Both the position numbers and the translations under genes were made by a program. A stretch of 18,888 nucleotides of DNA, taken from the NCBI GenBank assembly GCA_016987375.1, contig PJRA01000196.1, forward strand, positions 1,918,687 to 1,937,574, given 5' to 3'. The notes below the pieces were generated by a model. The model was not told where the DNA came from and searched no databases. It worked only from the letters and a program-made list of their open reading frames with translations. This document shows positions 11,181 through 18,888 of this stretch, piece by piece (within the stretch, counting starts at the first letter, position 1; each line of letters starts with the position of its first letter). Source of the DNA: Brachionus koreanus (taxonomy: Eukaryota; Rotifera; Eurotatoria; Ploima; Brachionidae).

Positions 11181-11589
11181 GTATTCAAGTGCAAAAAATG
11201 CAATGTAAGAGGAGATTAAGAATTTAACTTGAAGCATCATATCGTCACTCAAATAGTTTTTTCACCTTTTCCAACTCTATTTTGGTACATTTTATACCAA
11301 TCTCGACTAATTTTATGTTTTTTTTTAATGTTTATTTAAATTAGTTACATCTCCAAGTATTGAATTAATTATACAACCTTTTACCTTTTGTAAACATTAT
11401 CTTAAAAGAAAGATAAATTTTTTAAAATTAATTTTTATTTTGCAAATAAATTCGATTTCTCCTGTTGGTCTTGGTTTCAAATACGAAAAAAAGTTAAAAA
11501 ACAGGTGTAAAGCCTTTTTTTTGTTCTAAATTGAAAATATTTTTTTGGGAACTTTTTTTTTTGCAAGATCAATAATCTCTTTTATCAAT

Positions 11590-11725
11590 CACCGAAAGTT
11601 CATTTGTTAAACCCATAGCATCATCTGATTCCGTAATTGTCACATTATTAGTATTTGCGACCCTATTACTATTAGAGCTTGTTCCGGCAGATATTTTCTT
11701 CTGCAAGCAATTTTTTTTCACCTGC
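11590..11725 (-). pseudogene. Possible BED-type zinc-finger remnant and linker of the hAT element
   Basis: The minus strand reads NCLQKKISAGTSSNSNRV and then an acidic, Asn/Thr-rich linker (NNVTITESDDAMGLTNEL). A BED finger normally shows CxxCxKxI followed by a Ser-rich turn and HxxxH. Here only one Cys and the KISAGTSSNS turn are left, and the His pair is absent, so the call is tentative. Its place between the AT-hook part and the transposase core suits a BED domain in a hAT protein. Confidence 0.35.
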
Positions 11726-11894
11726 TTGTAAAACTATGTGTATGATAGCAATATTTTTTCTTTAGATAGCAAAAATAAAAGTTCAATAAAATAACCAAAA
11801 ATATTTTCATTCATATTGAGTTAGAAAAGAATAATAAAGAAATTAAGCTAAGTACCGACAAAAAATATAAAAATTTCATATGGAAACATTAATT

Positions 11895-12346
11895 TTAGTT
11901 TTTTCGCTGTCTTTTTGTTTTTCTGACCGAACTATTTTCTGTATTTCTTTTTTTAGTTGTAGAACCACGAGGTCTGCCACGACGTTTTGGACAATTTGAA
12001 GATTTTTGTGCATCAGCTTGATAATTTTGATCAATATTTAAATCATTCGGTTCATTTAGTTCTAAAGGATTCGATAAGTTTTCACTATTTATAACAATCT
12101 TCTTTTTTCATGATAATCTAACTTCTCTTTTCTCTATCTATGTTCATCGAAAATACGTTTGCATATTTTATCAGCTGTTACAAAAACTTTAAACATGCAA
12201 AACTCGAAATATTGTTTATTTTTGCAACCTCTTTTTCTGGGTTGGTTCAAATCAATTACTTCAACATCATTCAATGTATCATTATTTGCTACTTCAACAG
12301 GGTCATTAACAACAGGTGTAAATTCAATACTAGTTGAGTTAGCCAT
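11895..12346 (-). pseudogene. AT-hook protein remnant, probably the N-terminal part of a hAT element
   Basis: A 70-residue frame (12346-12134) starts MANSTSIEFTPVVNDPVEVA, is acidic, and then reads NQPRKRGCKNKQ, an AT-hook whose RP pair appears lost. A second frame, open from about 12103 down to a TAA at 11897-11895, reads NEPNDLNIDQNYQADAQKSS and then NCPKRRGRPRGSTTKKRN, a perfect AT-hook with basic tail, ending KTKRQRKN. The two frames do not join directly, so there is at least one indel or an intron between 12134 and 12103. AT-hooks bind the minor groove of A/T-rich DNA. The location just upstream of the hAT core, on the same strand, suggests one element. A small separate host gene broken by an indel is the alternative. 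Confidence 0.5.
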
Positions 12347-13061
12347 TTTTGTATTTTTATATTATTTTTATATTTTAGTTAAATATTTTAAATCAATTGA
12401 GAGTTAATTTAAAATATGTTCTGAATTTTTTTTTTAATAAATAATTATGGGGGAATGCCCCTGGGTTTGTCCGAATAGCCTTCAATTTCGTTTAAACCCT
12501 CAAATTTGAAAATTTTGAATTTTTACAAAAGAAAAAAGGAGTAAAAAAGAGTAATAGATACAATTTACCTAAATGTATTAATAGAATACTGAAAAATTTA
12601 AAACTTATTGTAATACAAAGTTATAAATTATAGAAAGATTATAGAAGTTTTTATTTTTTTTTTAATTTAAAATAATTGAATATTTCCTATTGTTTAATTT
12701 CTTGAAATAGCTCCATTGGTGTTTTGTAGCGATTCATATTTGGGTTGAAAGCAGTTTGAAAGAAATAGATCTCAAAATAAAAATACTGAAAATACTCAAT
12801 TAAATTGAGTTTCGAATGAAGATTTAATTGAAAAAAAGACAATTTTTGAAGCAATTTTGAACATATTTTTACATTAAGAAGGGTAAATATTGAAATAAAG
12901 TTACCTCTTTGATTTTTCTTATCAACTTATGCGCTTGAATTTAAAAACTTTTTAAATAAATACACAAATGAACCTAAAATTTTAATATTTAAAAAAAAAT
13001 ATCTCTTTTTGTTAGTTTAATTGTTTTAATTAAATCTAGTTAAATAATTTTTCATAAAATT

Positions 13062-13706
13062 ATGCAAGAAAATTGGAATAAAATTCTAAATGCACTGAGA
13101 TCAAATAAAAATTATGGATCCAAATGGTCACAAATATTGGACAACCATGAAAAGATAGATTTAGAAGAGGCAAAAAAACTGACCGACCATAAAATAGCAG
13201 CTCATGTGTTTTTATGGGCGAGAAATGATCAAAAATTATGGAATATTAGTCAATTGGCGTCGGTAATGATGCAAGTGAGATTTGATGGAACTATCGGTTT
13301 TCCAGGTGGACTAGTTGATCCCGACGACTGCAGCATAGAACATGGTTTAAATCGAGAGCTTGAAGAAGAACTAAATTTGGACAAAGAGTTTCAATGTACT
13401 CAACATGACTACTTTTTTACCTCTGTGTGCCACTCAAGAAAGCTAATTTTACATTTTTACACCAAAGAGGTGACTCATGATCAATTTAAGGCAATTGAGA
13501 TACAAAGTTTAAGTGCAGAAGAGTATGGTAAAGAAGTATTAGGAATTATTAGACCACCTTTGTACAAATTAGACTCACATAAAGGCTTTGGTGGGTTTAT
13601 TTCGAACAATTTTATCGGCAATGCTTTAATCCAATTATTAAAATCATTACTGTACTTGAATATTTTAGAAATTGATCAATTATTAGACTTTCTCAATAGT
13701 TGTTAA
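13062..13706 (+). CDS. NUDT16-type Nudix hydrolase (U8 snoRNA-decapping / deoxyinosine diphosphatase family)
   Basis: The product has 214 residues, close to the 195 of vertebrate NUDT16, with a longer N-terminus. The core reads SVMMQVRFDGTIGFPGGLVD, DDCSIEHGLNRELEEELNL (the Nudix box, residues 82-106), YGKEVLGIIRPPLYKLD, and SNNFIGNALIQLLKSLLYLN. The RFDGxxGFPGGxVD entry and the longer spacing before HGLNREL are specific to NUDT16 rather than to other Nudix enzymes. The metal-binding REL-EEE glutamates (Glu99, 102, 103) are present. The usual glycine of REUXEEXGU is Asn105. Family members hydrolyse capped RNA and (deoxy)inosine diphosphates in nucleus and cytoplasm. The substrate here is inferred. 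No intron is seen. A second gene starts 97 bp after the stop on the same strand. Confidence 0.9.
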   Translation: MQENWNKILNALRSNKNYGSKWSQILDNHEKIDLEEAKKLTDHKIAAHVFLWARNDQKLWNISQLASVMMQVRFDGTIGFPGGLVDPDDCSIEHGLNRELEEELNLDKEFQCTQHDYFFTSVCHSRKLILHFYTKEVTHDQFKAIEIQSLSAEEYGKEVLGIIRPPLYKLDSHKGFGGFISNNFIGNALIQLLKSLLYLNILEIDQLLDFLNSC

Positions 13707-13803
13707 ATTTTTTTTTAGATATTAGGTGTCAAAACCTAAATTTTTAGAAAATAAATTTTTAATTATTTATTTGTTAATTTTGGCTTAAAAAATTTGAAAT
13801 AGA

Positions 13804-14268
13804 ATGAGCAATCAAGTGTGGCTAGTGACTATTCGATTCAAGAAGCGAGGCTTGATGCCGAACGAGTTTACTGTTCGTTTGGCATCTACCGAGTTTGCAG
13901 AAAAGAATTCTATAAAAGAGCTTATTGATGTGGGCTATAGAAAATTGAAAGAAAATTCTTTAACTGGTAGAAACTTTTTTCTCACCATACCACAGCGCCT
14001 AGTCGGCTATGGAAGGTATATTGGCTATCATAGCGATAGTGTGCTTGCTGTTTACACAGAAAAAGACAAAGGAAGAATCGCTTTGAATGATGTGGCCAAG
14101 TATGTTCTCGTCAACAACGAAGTTGTAGTAGTTGAGTATTATGATAGAAAATTATTCTTTGCTACAACTGGTTTAGTCTTGACTGGTCTTGTCTATGCTG
14201 GAATAAAAATTAGAAGATATATTCGCTATAGAATTCATAGAAATGCAATAATGGCGAGAATTGATTAA
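13804..14268 (+). CDS. Unrecognised 154-residue protein with C-terminal membrane anchor
   Basis: I do not recognise the family. The frame has codon-like composition (more G/C at third positions than its flanks), a plausible start (AGAATGAGC) and no low-complexity runs, so it is very likely a real gene. Residues 1-115 look like a compact alpha/beta domain: VWLVTIRFKKRG, then MPNEFTVRLAST, a helix around IKELIDVGYRKLKE, and strands around VLAVYTEK and NNEVVVVEYY. Residues 117-134 (LFFATTGLVLTGLVYAGI) form one moderately hydrophobic membrane segment. It is followed by a basic 20-residue tail, KIRRYIRYRIHRNAIMARID. There is no signal peptide. This is the layout of a tail-anchored protein, and the short anchor with basic flanks would suit the mitochondrial outer membrane (inference). 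It follows the NUDT16-like gene by 97 bp on the same strand. A poly(A) signal, AATAAA, occurs at 14319-14324. Confidence 0.85.
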   Translation: MSNQVWLVTIRFKKRGLMPNEFTVRLASTEFAEKNSIKELIDVGYRKLKENSLTGRNFFLTIPQRLVGYGRYIGYHSDSVLAVYTEKDKGRIALNDVAKYVLVNNEVVVVEYYDRKLFFATTGLVLTGLVYAGIKIRRYIRYRIHRNAIMARID

Positions 14269-14772
14269 CTTTATTGATTTAAGCCTTGTTTTTTTTTAGA
14301 GCAGTAATTTAGAATATTAATAAACACCAAATATTGAATATTTAGAACATTTTGATAAAATATTTAATTTAACTATTTTTCTAGAAATTAAACAAAATGT
14401 AAAATTTAAAAAAGAATTTACATTTAAAATCAATTGAAAGTCTTAAATTAATGGTTTATGTTTATTTCTTCACTTTAAATTATTAAAAGATTCCTTTATT
14501 TTCCACTTAACTCATCATCTACACTTTTTCTCGTCTAAAATTTGAAAAAAAAATTTAAATATCAAACTGAATGTGTCACTTAAGACATGATAAGATAGTT
14601 TTTTAATTCCTTGTATTTTTGGTCAACAATTAGAAGAGATTGTTGGACTAAATTCAGAATTTTTTTGCTCTTTAAAATTTTTGAGATCGGAGAGAGGATA
14701 CTTTTTTTTGGGCAACATAAATAATTTTCTAAGAAATATGTTCATTTAGTTCATCAACATTTGTTAGAGAAA

Positions 14773-15457
14773 TTATGTTTTAGTTTGAAATTCTGGGTAT
14801 TTCTTGACAATATCCCCAATTGGCTTTTTAAAATCAAAATTTATACTTGAAGATTCTACTGTCTTATAATGTTCAACTGATATATATGCTTGGATTTGGA
14901 AGTTATCACTCATCATATCATGCTCTAATAAGACTTTGAAGTCAAAAATTTTGCCTGAGAGTGAAGTGAAGATGGTATCAGATAAAGATCAAGTATTTCA
15001 TAGTTAAATTTGTTAAATGTTGGTGTTGTATCATTAATTTTAGAGGGGTTAAGTGAGTTTAGTATTTTTTCTGATAAGAGACCATTTTTGTTTTTTTCTA
15101 AACAGCCTTAGCTGTTTTGGCCTTCGTATTTAGCCCCCGAGGATAAATTTTTCACATCTTTTAGAGATATTCAAAAAAATTTCAAAAAAAGAACAATATT
15201 AGGAGGATAGTGAATACTAAAAGCAAACAGTTCGGTGTTATACATTATTATCTTGATGCAAAGAAGCATTTATCTTCATTTAACTGAACATATGAAAAGT
15301 CTTGTTTAAATTCAAATCCTTCTTTTACTAAAATGAATACTCTTCCACCATTACTATTTTTTGCCTTAATTATTGTGTTATAATTTTTGATATTGAAATA
15401 AAAATTTATTTAACTCTGATTTATTTTTATCTTGTTTATGAGTAGAAAAATGTCAGG
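14773..15457 (-). pseudogene. Decayed endonuclease (EEP) domain of a non-LTR retrotransposon
   Basis: Stitching the minus-strand frames gives the order of an APE-type endonuclease: DIFLLINKIKINQS (normally the NETK motif), YNTIIKAKNSNGGRVFILVK (GGGV strand), FAFSIHYPPNIVLFF (the YRPP-like step), RGLNTKAKTA (the GDLN motif), NKNGLLSEKILNSLNP, PTFNKFNYEILDLYLIPSS, and LLEHDMMSDNFQIQAYISVE (the SDHxP motif). Catalytic positions are ruined: the GDLN stretch spans a frameshift and has no Asp, and SDH has become SDN. Several further stops and shifts occur. No reverse transcriptase continues from it at lower coordinates, so it is a 5' fragment of an element. Such proteins nick target DNA for retrotransposition. 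Confidence 0.8.
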
Positions 15458-16012
15458 AAATTTTTTAATCAAAAAATTTTCTAATTAATAAAGCCTACTA
15501 GATAAATGAAAACAATTCAAATGTGTAATTACTAATCTTTTGGAATAAATATTCTTATTAATTCATTTTAAATACAATTAATCTTAAAATTCATTGAAGG
15601 CAATTATCAAGAAAATTATATATTTTTTATTTAGCGAAGATAGCTGGTATGTTTTGTTTTTCATGAAAAAATTCTGCCCTTAAAATCATGAATTCTTAAT
15701 CTTTGCGAATTTTTTTCACAATCAATTACCTTTCAAAATTAGATGACAATTAAGCATTTTTAATGATTGATTTAGAAAATTAGGCAAAGAAACAATAAAT
15801 CGTCACATTGAATTTAAGTATCTAAATTTGTAAACATTCAAATTTCCATTTTTGCTTTAAAAAGCTTTTTTTTGTTCTGTAAAAAAATATACACTAAGCT
15901 AAATATCAAAATCTACTTGAATTAAATGATTAATTTTTAAAATCAAACCTTTCTAAAAAATTTGCTAAAGAAATTGTGTCTTAAAGACGCTAAAACTTTT
16001 TAGAAATTCGCA

Positions 16013-16320
16013 TGATACTCAATCAGTATTCTCTAATGATAATGAAAACGACTATGAAGGTATTAATGATGATTTTCAAGATTAAATGGATACAAATAAT
16101 CAGTAAGGAAAATTTTTTTCTTAACAAAAATCGATGTTCTTTTAAGCCAGATAAATTTGGTACAAAATATTGAATTTTGTAAGATGTTGAGAAAAGTTAT
16201 ATCTTAAAAATGGGTTCTCTTAGTTAGGCAAAGATAATGATAGATCAAATGACAAACTTCAAAGTGAATTTGTAGCAGATATAGAACTGTACAACAATAA
16301 CAATTACTGCATAACAGCTG
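16013..16320 (+). other. Two exon-like reading frames, acidic and Asn-rich; unassigned
   Basis: A frame at about 16013-16082 reads HDTQSVFSNDNENDYEGIND, then DFQD and a stop. Just past it, ATCAGTAAGG (around 16098-16107) looks like a splice donor. After TTCTCTTAGTTAG, a possible acceptor, a second frame at about 16229-16320 reads GKDNDRSNDKLQSEFVADIE, then LYNNNNYCITAV. The composition is protein-like, unlike the surrounding poly-A/T. The first piece resembles the acidic C-terminal tail of the eIF1A gene that starts at 16972 ([10 protein letters not shown]). No start codon or complete gene model fits. It may be remains of an eIF1A copy or of an unrelated gene. Confidence 0.25.
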
Positions 16321-16905
16321 TCTATTTTTTTTTTCATTTTTGTAGAAAATTCAAAATTTTTTTTTTGATAATTCTTTTTTTTTAAAAAAAAAGAAATGAT
16401 GGTAAGTGATTCTTAAAAAAATAATTTTTTGAAATAAACGAATAACCAAAAATTTCAATTACTTTTTTATTGCGATTAGTTAATTTTTATTAAATTGCTA
16501 AACAAATAACTAAAATTACAAAAAATATTAGATTGCTTTTAAGAGAGAAAACCTATAAAATTTAAATAATAAAAATTTTAGTTTTTTTTTTTTTATTTAT
16601 CTAAATTCAAACAACCAGACTTTTATTTTCTAGAAAAAAAGTTAATTCTAAAAAATAAGAAGCCCATGAATTTTGCTGTCTAATTTAGATAAAATAAATA
16701 CTTAAGTACAAAAATTATATTTAAAATAATAGCTAAAATAGTCATCCATTTACTATTTAAACAAATTTAATTTAAAATTCTATTTTTAAATTTATTCTCA
16801 TGTAATACATTTAAAGGATAAGATAAAATTATTAAAATAGAAAAAAATTTTATGTTGAAATTTTCAAAATAATTTCGCAATTTCTTGAAAAAAATTCAAA
16901 CTTAG

Positions 16906-16914
16906 TATAAATAA
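16906..16914 (+). promoter_or_regulatory. TATA box of the eIF1A gene
   Basis: TATAAATAA lies 66 bp upstream of the eIF1A ATG. Initiation about 30 bp downstream would leave a leader of roughly 35 nt. The spacing resembles that at the actin gene, which supports it. Confidence 0.5.
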
Positions 16915-16971
16915 AGCTTTTGATAAAAGAATTATTATAGAAAATTTAATATCGTATAACGAAAGACTAAA

Positions 16972-17514
16972 ATGCCGAAAAATAAAGGAAAAGGAGGAAA
17001 AAATCGTCGAAGGGGAAAGAACGAAAACGATCCTATCAAGCGTGAATTGATTGTAGCTGAACCTGGACAAACATACGCTCAAGTTTTGAAAATGCTAGGA
17101 AGCGGAAATGTGGAAGCCTTGTGCAATGATGACCAAAAGCGAACATGTCACATCAGAGGCAAAATGAATAAAAAAGTGTGGATAAATGTTGGAGACATAA
17201 TTCTGATTAGTTTGCGAGACTTTCAGAATGACAAAGCGGACATTATAATGAAATATAACAGTGATGAGGCTAGAGATTTGAAGAGCAAAGGACATTTATC
17301 TGAGAATTTAATTAAAGGCGAAACAATTCATTTCGGACATGAGCAGACAACAGATGATATCTTATTTAATGAAACTGACAATAAATCAGAAGAGAATTTT
17401 GATGAAAAAAACTTGAATAACTCTAGCTTTCTATCAGACAATTACATTAGCTCGAATTCAGATAATGAAGACGACTATGATGATGATGACAATGACACTC
17501 TTTCTGATATCTGA
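16972..17514 (+). CDS. Translation initiation factor eIF1A with extended acidic tail
   Basis: eIF1A binds the ribosomal A site in the 43S complex, helps scanning and start-codon choice, and recruits eIF5B through its last residues. The start, [20 protein letters not shown], is the invariant eIF1A N-terminal tail and fixes the ATG. The OB fold covers about residues 24-95, with [37 protein letters not shown] and [20 protein letters not shown]. After the helical part (to about residue 110) comes a C-terminal tail of about 60 residues, rich in Asp, Glu, Asn and Ser. It ends [11 protein letters not shown], like the acidic end with terminal Asp-Ile of other animals. At 180 residues it is about 36 longer than human eIF1A (144), all in the tail. 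There is no intron and it has its own TATA box. A canonical AATAAA occurs near 17728. Sequence drift ([12 protein letters not shown] region) is greater than usual for this factor. Confidence 0.95.
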   Translation: MPKNKGKGGKNRRRGKNENDPIKRELIVAEPGQTYAQVLKMLGSGNVEALCNDDQKRTCHIRGKMNKKVWINVGDIILISLRDFQNDKADIIMKYNSDEARDLKSKGHLSENLIKGETIHFGHEQTTDDILFNETDNKSEENFDEKNLNNSSFLSDNYISSNSDNEDDYDDDDNDTLSDI

Positions 17515-17977
17515 AACATTAGGTTCAATCAATTGGAAAAAATGTGTTCTGAAAGGTTTCATCGAGAAAAAAGTGGTTTTGAAATTACGAACTAGAAATT
17601 TTATTGTATAATATTTGATTATTAATTAAGTTTTATTATAATTTTTCTATTTTATCAGTATAGTTTTGAAAGTAATTTTTTTTATGATGCAAAAAAAAAA
17701 CATTTAATCCATGCGTAGCAATATAAAAATAAAAAAGTAAAATTTTTTGTTTATTTTTAATTTAATAAAAATTATCTAACCGTGATAAAAAAAATTTTAA
17801 ATTTTTAGCGTAAAAAAAATGAACTTAATCAAAAACAATTAGATTGAGGACAAAAAATTAAAAATTTGAATCTTAGAATATTTTCTGAAAGAATATTATG
17901 ATATTTTGAAGGTCTTTTCGAATAATTAGCTGAACACTGTGATTCAAATCATGTTTGAAGGTTCCTTTTCAAGAATC

Positions 17978-18220
17978 TTAACACTAGAAGCACCAAAGAA
18001 GTCAAAATGACTCGTTTGAAAAATTTTTAAATCCTTGTATCTTTTGAATGGATTTTTTAAATAAATATATCTTTTTTGAATTATTTAAATTTAAATTTTT
18101 TTTAAAAAATAATATTACTTTAGAAAATTATTTTAGTTTTTTTATAAAATATTTATAAATATTTATGACTCATATTAAATTAAAAAAACCTGAAAAAATG
18201 CTTGGTGCTTTTAGTGTTAA
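17978..18220. mobile_element. piggyBac-like MITE with TTAA ends
   Basis: The left end TTAACACTAGAAGCACCAA (17978-17996) and the right end TTGGTGCTTTTAGTGTTAA (18202-18220) are 19-bp terminal inverted repeats with one mismatch. Each terminates in TTAA, the target duplication of piggyBac transposons. Inside the left end is the palindromic GTCAAAATGAC, a motif often seen next to the ends of piggyBac-like MITEs. The 243-bp A/T-rich interior has no open frame. This is a non-autonomous element that would need a transposase supplied elsewhere. Confidence 0.75.
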
Positions 18221-18250
18221 AGTAATTTTTATAAAGTGACGATATTGCTA

Positions 18251-18280
18251 TTAACATTCAACGACCAAAAGGGTCAAAAA
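18251..18280. mobile_element. Second piggyBac-like terminus, partner not found
   Basis: TTAACATTCAACGACC followed by AAAAGGGTCAAAA, 31 bp after the MITE, resembles another piggyBac-like end (TTAACA..., then GACC...GGGTC). I did not find a matching inverted end in the window. It is either a solo remnant or an element broken by later events. Confidence 0.35.
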
Positions 18281-18527
18281 AAAACCTAAATTAGATTTGC
18301 TTTTTGGATAAAATCTTTTTTACTCCAATTATTTACTCTTATTAATACACTATATAACATATCGACAAAGATGTCGACAATGATGACTTGACAATTGTCT
18401 GTTTTGTATTTAAGAAAAATGGTGAAAATGCAATTAAGTATGAGTTTAGATGATTTGAAAGAAGTGCTGCGATTTATGTGCCATTTAGGCCATTGGTTGT
18501 AGTCGCTTACCACGTAATTGGTGCCAT

Positions 18528-18614
18528 CCTTCATTTTTTCAAAAAAGGCCCTTTTTTGGAAAAATGAAGGATTTAAAATCAAAATCTTTTACGGTAAAAG
18601 ATTTTGATTTAAAA
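18528..18614. repeat. Two adjacent near-perfect palindromes
   Basis: The first palindrome is 18528-18570: CCTTCATTTTTTCAAAAAAGG faces its inverse CCTTTTTTGGAAAAATGAAGG. The second, 18572-18614, has arms of about 20 bp (TTTAAAATCAAAATCTTTTA against TAAAAGATTTTGATTTAAA) with almost no loop. They are separated by a single base. A 98-residue minus-strand frame (18286-18582) reads through the first palindrome; I do not recognise it and do not call it a gene. Structures like these mark foldback elements or transposon ends. Confidence 0.7.
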
Positions 18615-18780
18615 TTTGGATAATTTATTAATCTTTTACTTCTTTTGTATGATAGATCTTTTTTTTTATTAAATTTGTAAATTTACTGAAATATTACTGA
18701 AATAAATATTTAAAAAATTTCAGTAAAATCTCACCAAAAACATTAATTGTCAATGAGAAAAATTCTTAAAAAATCTGATG

Positions 18781-18888
18781 TAGGGCTGGTAGAACGGTTC
18801 CGTGAAACCGGTTTGAAAACGGTTTTTGAAAGAACCGGTTCTGTTTTCAAAGCCGATTTCAAAAACCGGTTCTATTTATAAAACCGGT
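18781..18888. mobile_element. Terminus of a hAT-like DNA transposon with subterminal AACCGGTT repeats (continues past the window)
   Basis: TAGGGCTGGTAGAACGG matches the usual hAT end form (C/TAGGGNTG). Within 108 bp the motif AACCGGTT, or AACGGTT/ACCGGT variants, occurs at least seven times in both orientations with short spacers. That pattern is typical of hAT subterminal transposase-binding repeats. G/C content rises sharply at 18781. No transposase is visible because the window ends. The family call is an inference from the end and the repeats. Confidence 0.5.

Noticed and set aside
12140..12407. Two plus-strand open frames opposite the AT-hook relic
   Set aside because: They lie antisense to the better-supported minus-strand AT-hook frame and show no motif.
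12446..12470. GGGGGAATGCCCC-type inverted repeat considered as the outer end of the hAT element
   Set aside because: Only a four-to-five base stem, and its sequence does not match the CAGGGCTGTATAGG end at 9983.
18286..18582. 98-residue minus-strand open frame
   Set aside because: Its N-terminal part is encoded by the palindrome and the rest matches nothing I recognise. It could be a transposon fragment, but there is not enough to call it.

Overview
This is nuclear DNA of an animal, very AT-rich, with long low-complexity A/T stretches between compact genes. The genes are eukaryotic: a 376-residue invertebrate-type cytoplasmic actin, an eIF1A, a NUDT16-type Nudix hydrolase, and a gene with GT-AG introns. 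The transposon relics (hAT, non-LTR retroposons, a DDE transposase of the Tc1/mariner superfamily, a TTAA-flanked piggyBac-like MITE) also fit a small invertebrate. A monogonont rotifer such as Brachionus is my best guess from the base composition and transposon style. That is an inference, not something the sequence proves.

Layout. 1-2450 is a transposon graveyard on the minus strand: an edge-truncated DDE transposase, a frameshifted AT-hook protein and a decayed non-LTR reverse transcriptase. 2450-4900 holds no gene I can support. 4900-6630 is the actin locus (plus), with an SRF-type CArG box, a CT tract, a TATA box, an intronless CDS and a poly(A) signal. 6965-7290 is the C-terminal end of a second non-LTR reverse transcriptase (minus). 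7689-9590 is a five-exon gene on the minus strand that no single open frame reveals. It encodes a 133-residue single-pass membrane protein with a coiled-coil tail. 9890-10790 is a degenerate field of AGGATCYT/AAGATTCTTA repeats. 10825-12346 (minus) carries pieces of a decayed hAT transposon with AT-hooks.

13062-14268 is a tight plus-strand pair: the NUDT16-like hydrolase and, 97 bp downstream, an unrecognised 154-residue protein with a C-terminal membrane anchor. 14773-15457 (minus) is a decayed retroposon endonuclease domain. 16013-16320 has exon-like acidic reading frames that I cannot assign. 16906-17514 is the eIF1A gene with its own TATA box and an unusually long acidic tail. 17978-18220 is a piggyBac-like MITE, followed by a second similar end, two adjacent palindromes, and at the right edge the terminus of a hAT-like element with subterminal AACCGGTT repeats.

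The working genes have no obvious shared pathway (cytoskeleton, RNA-cap/nucleotide hydrolysis, translation initiation). They look like housekeeping genes spaced among transposon debris. The strongest candidates for something undescribed are the spliced 133-residue membrane/coiled-coil protein and the 154-residue tail-anchored protein next to the Nudix gene.
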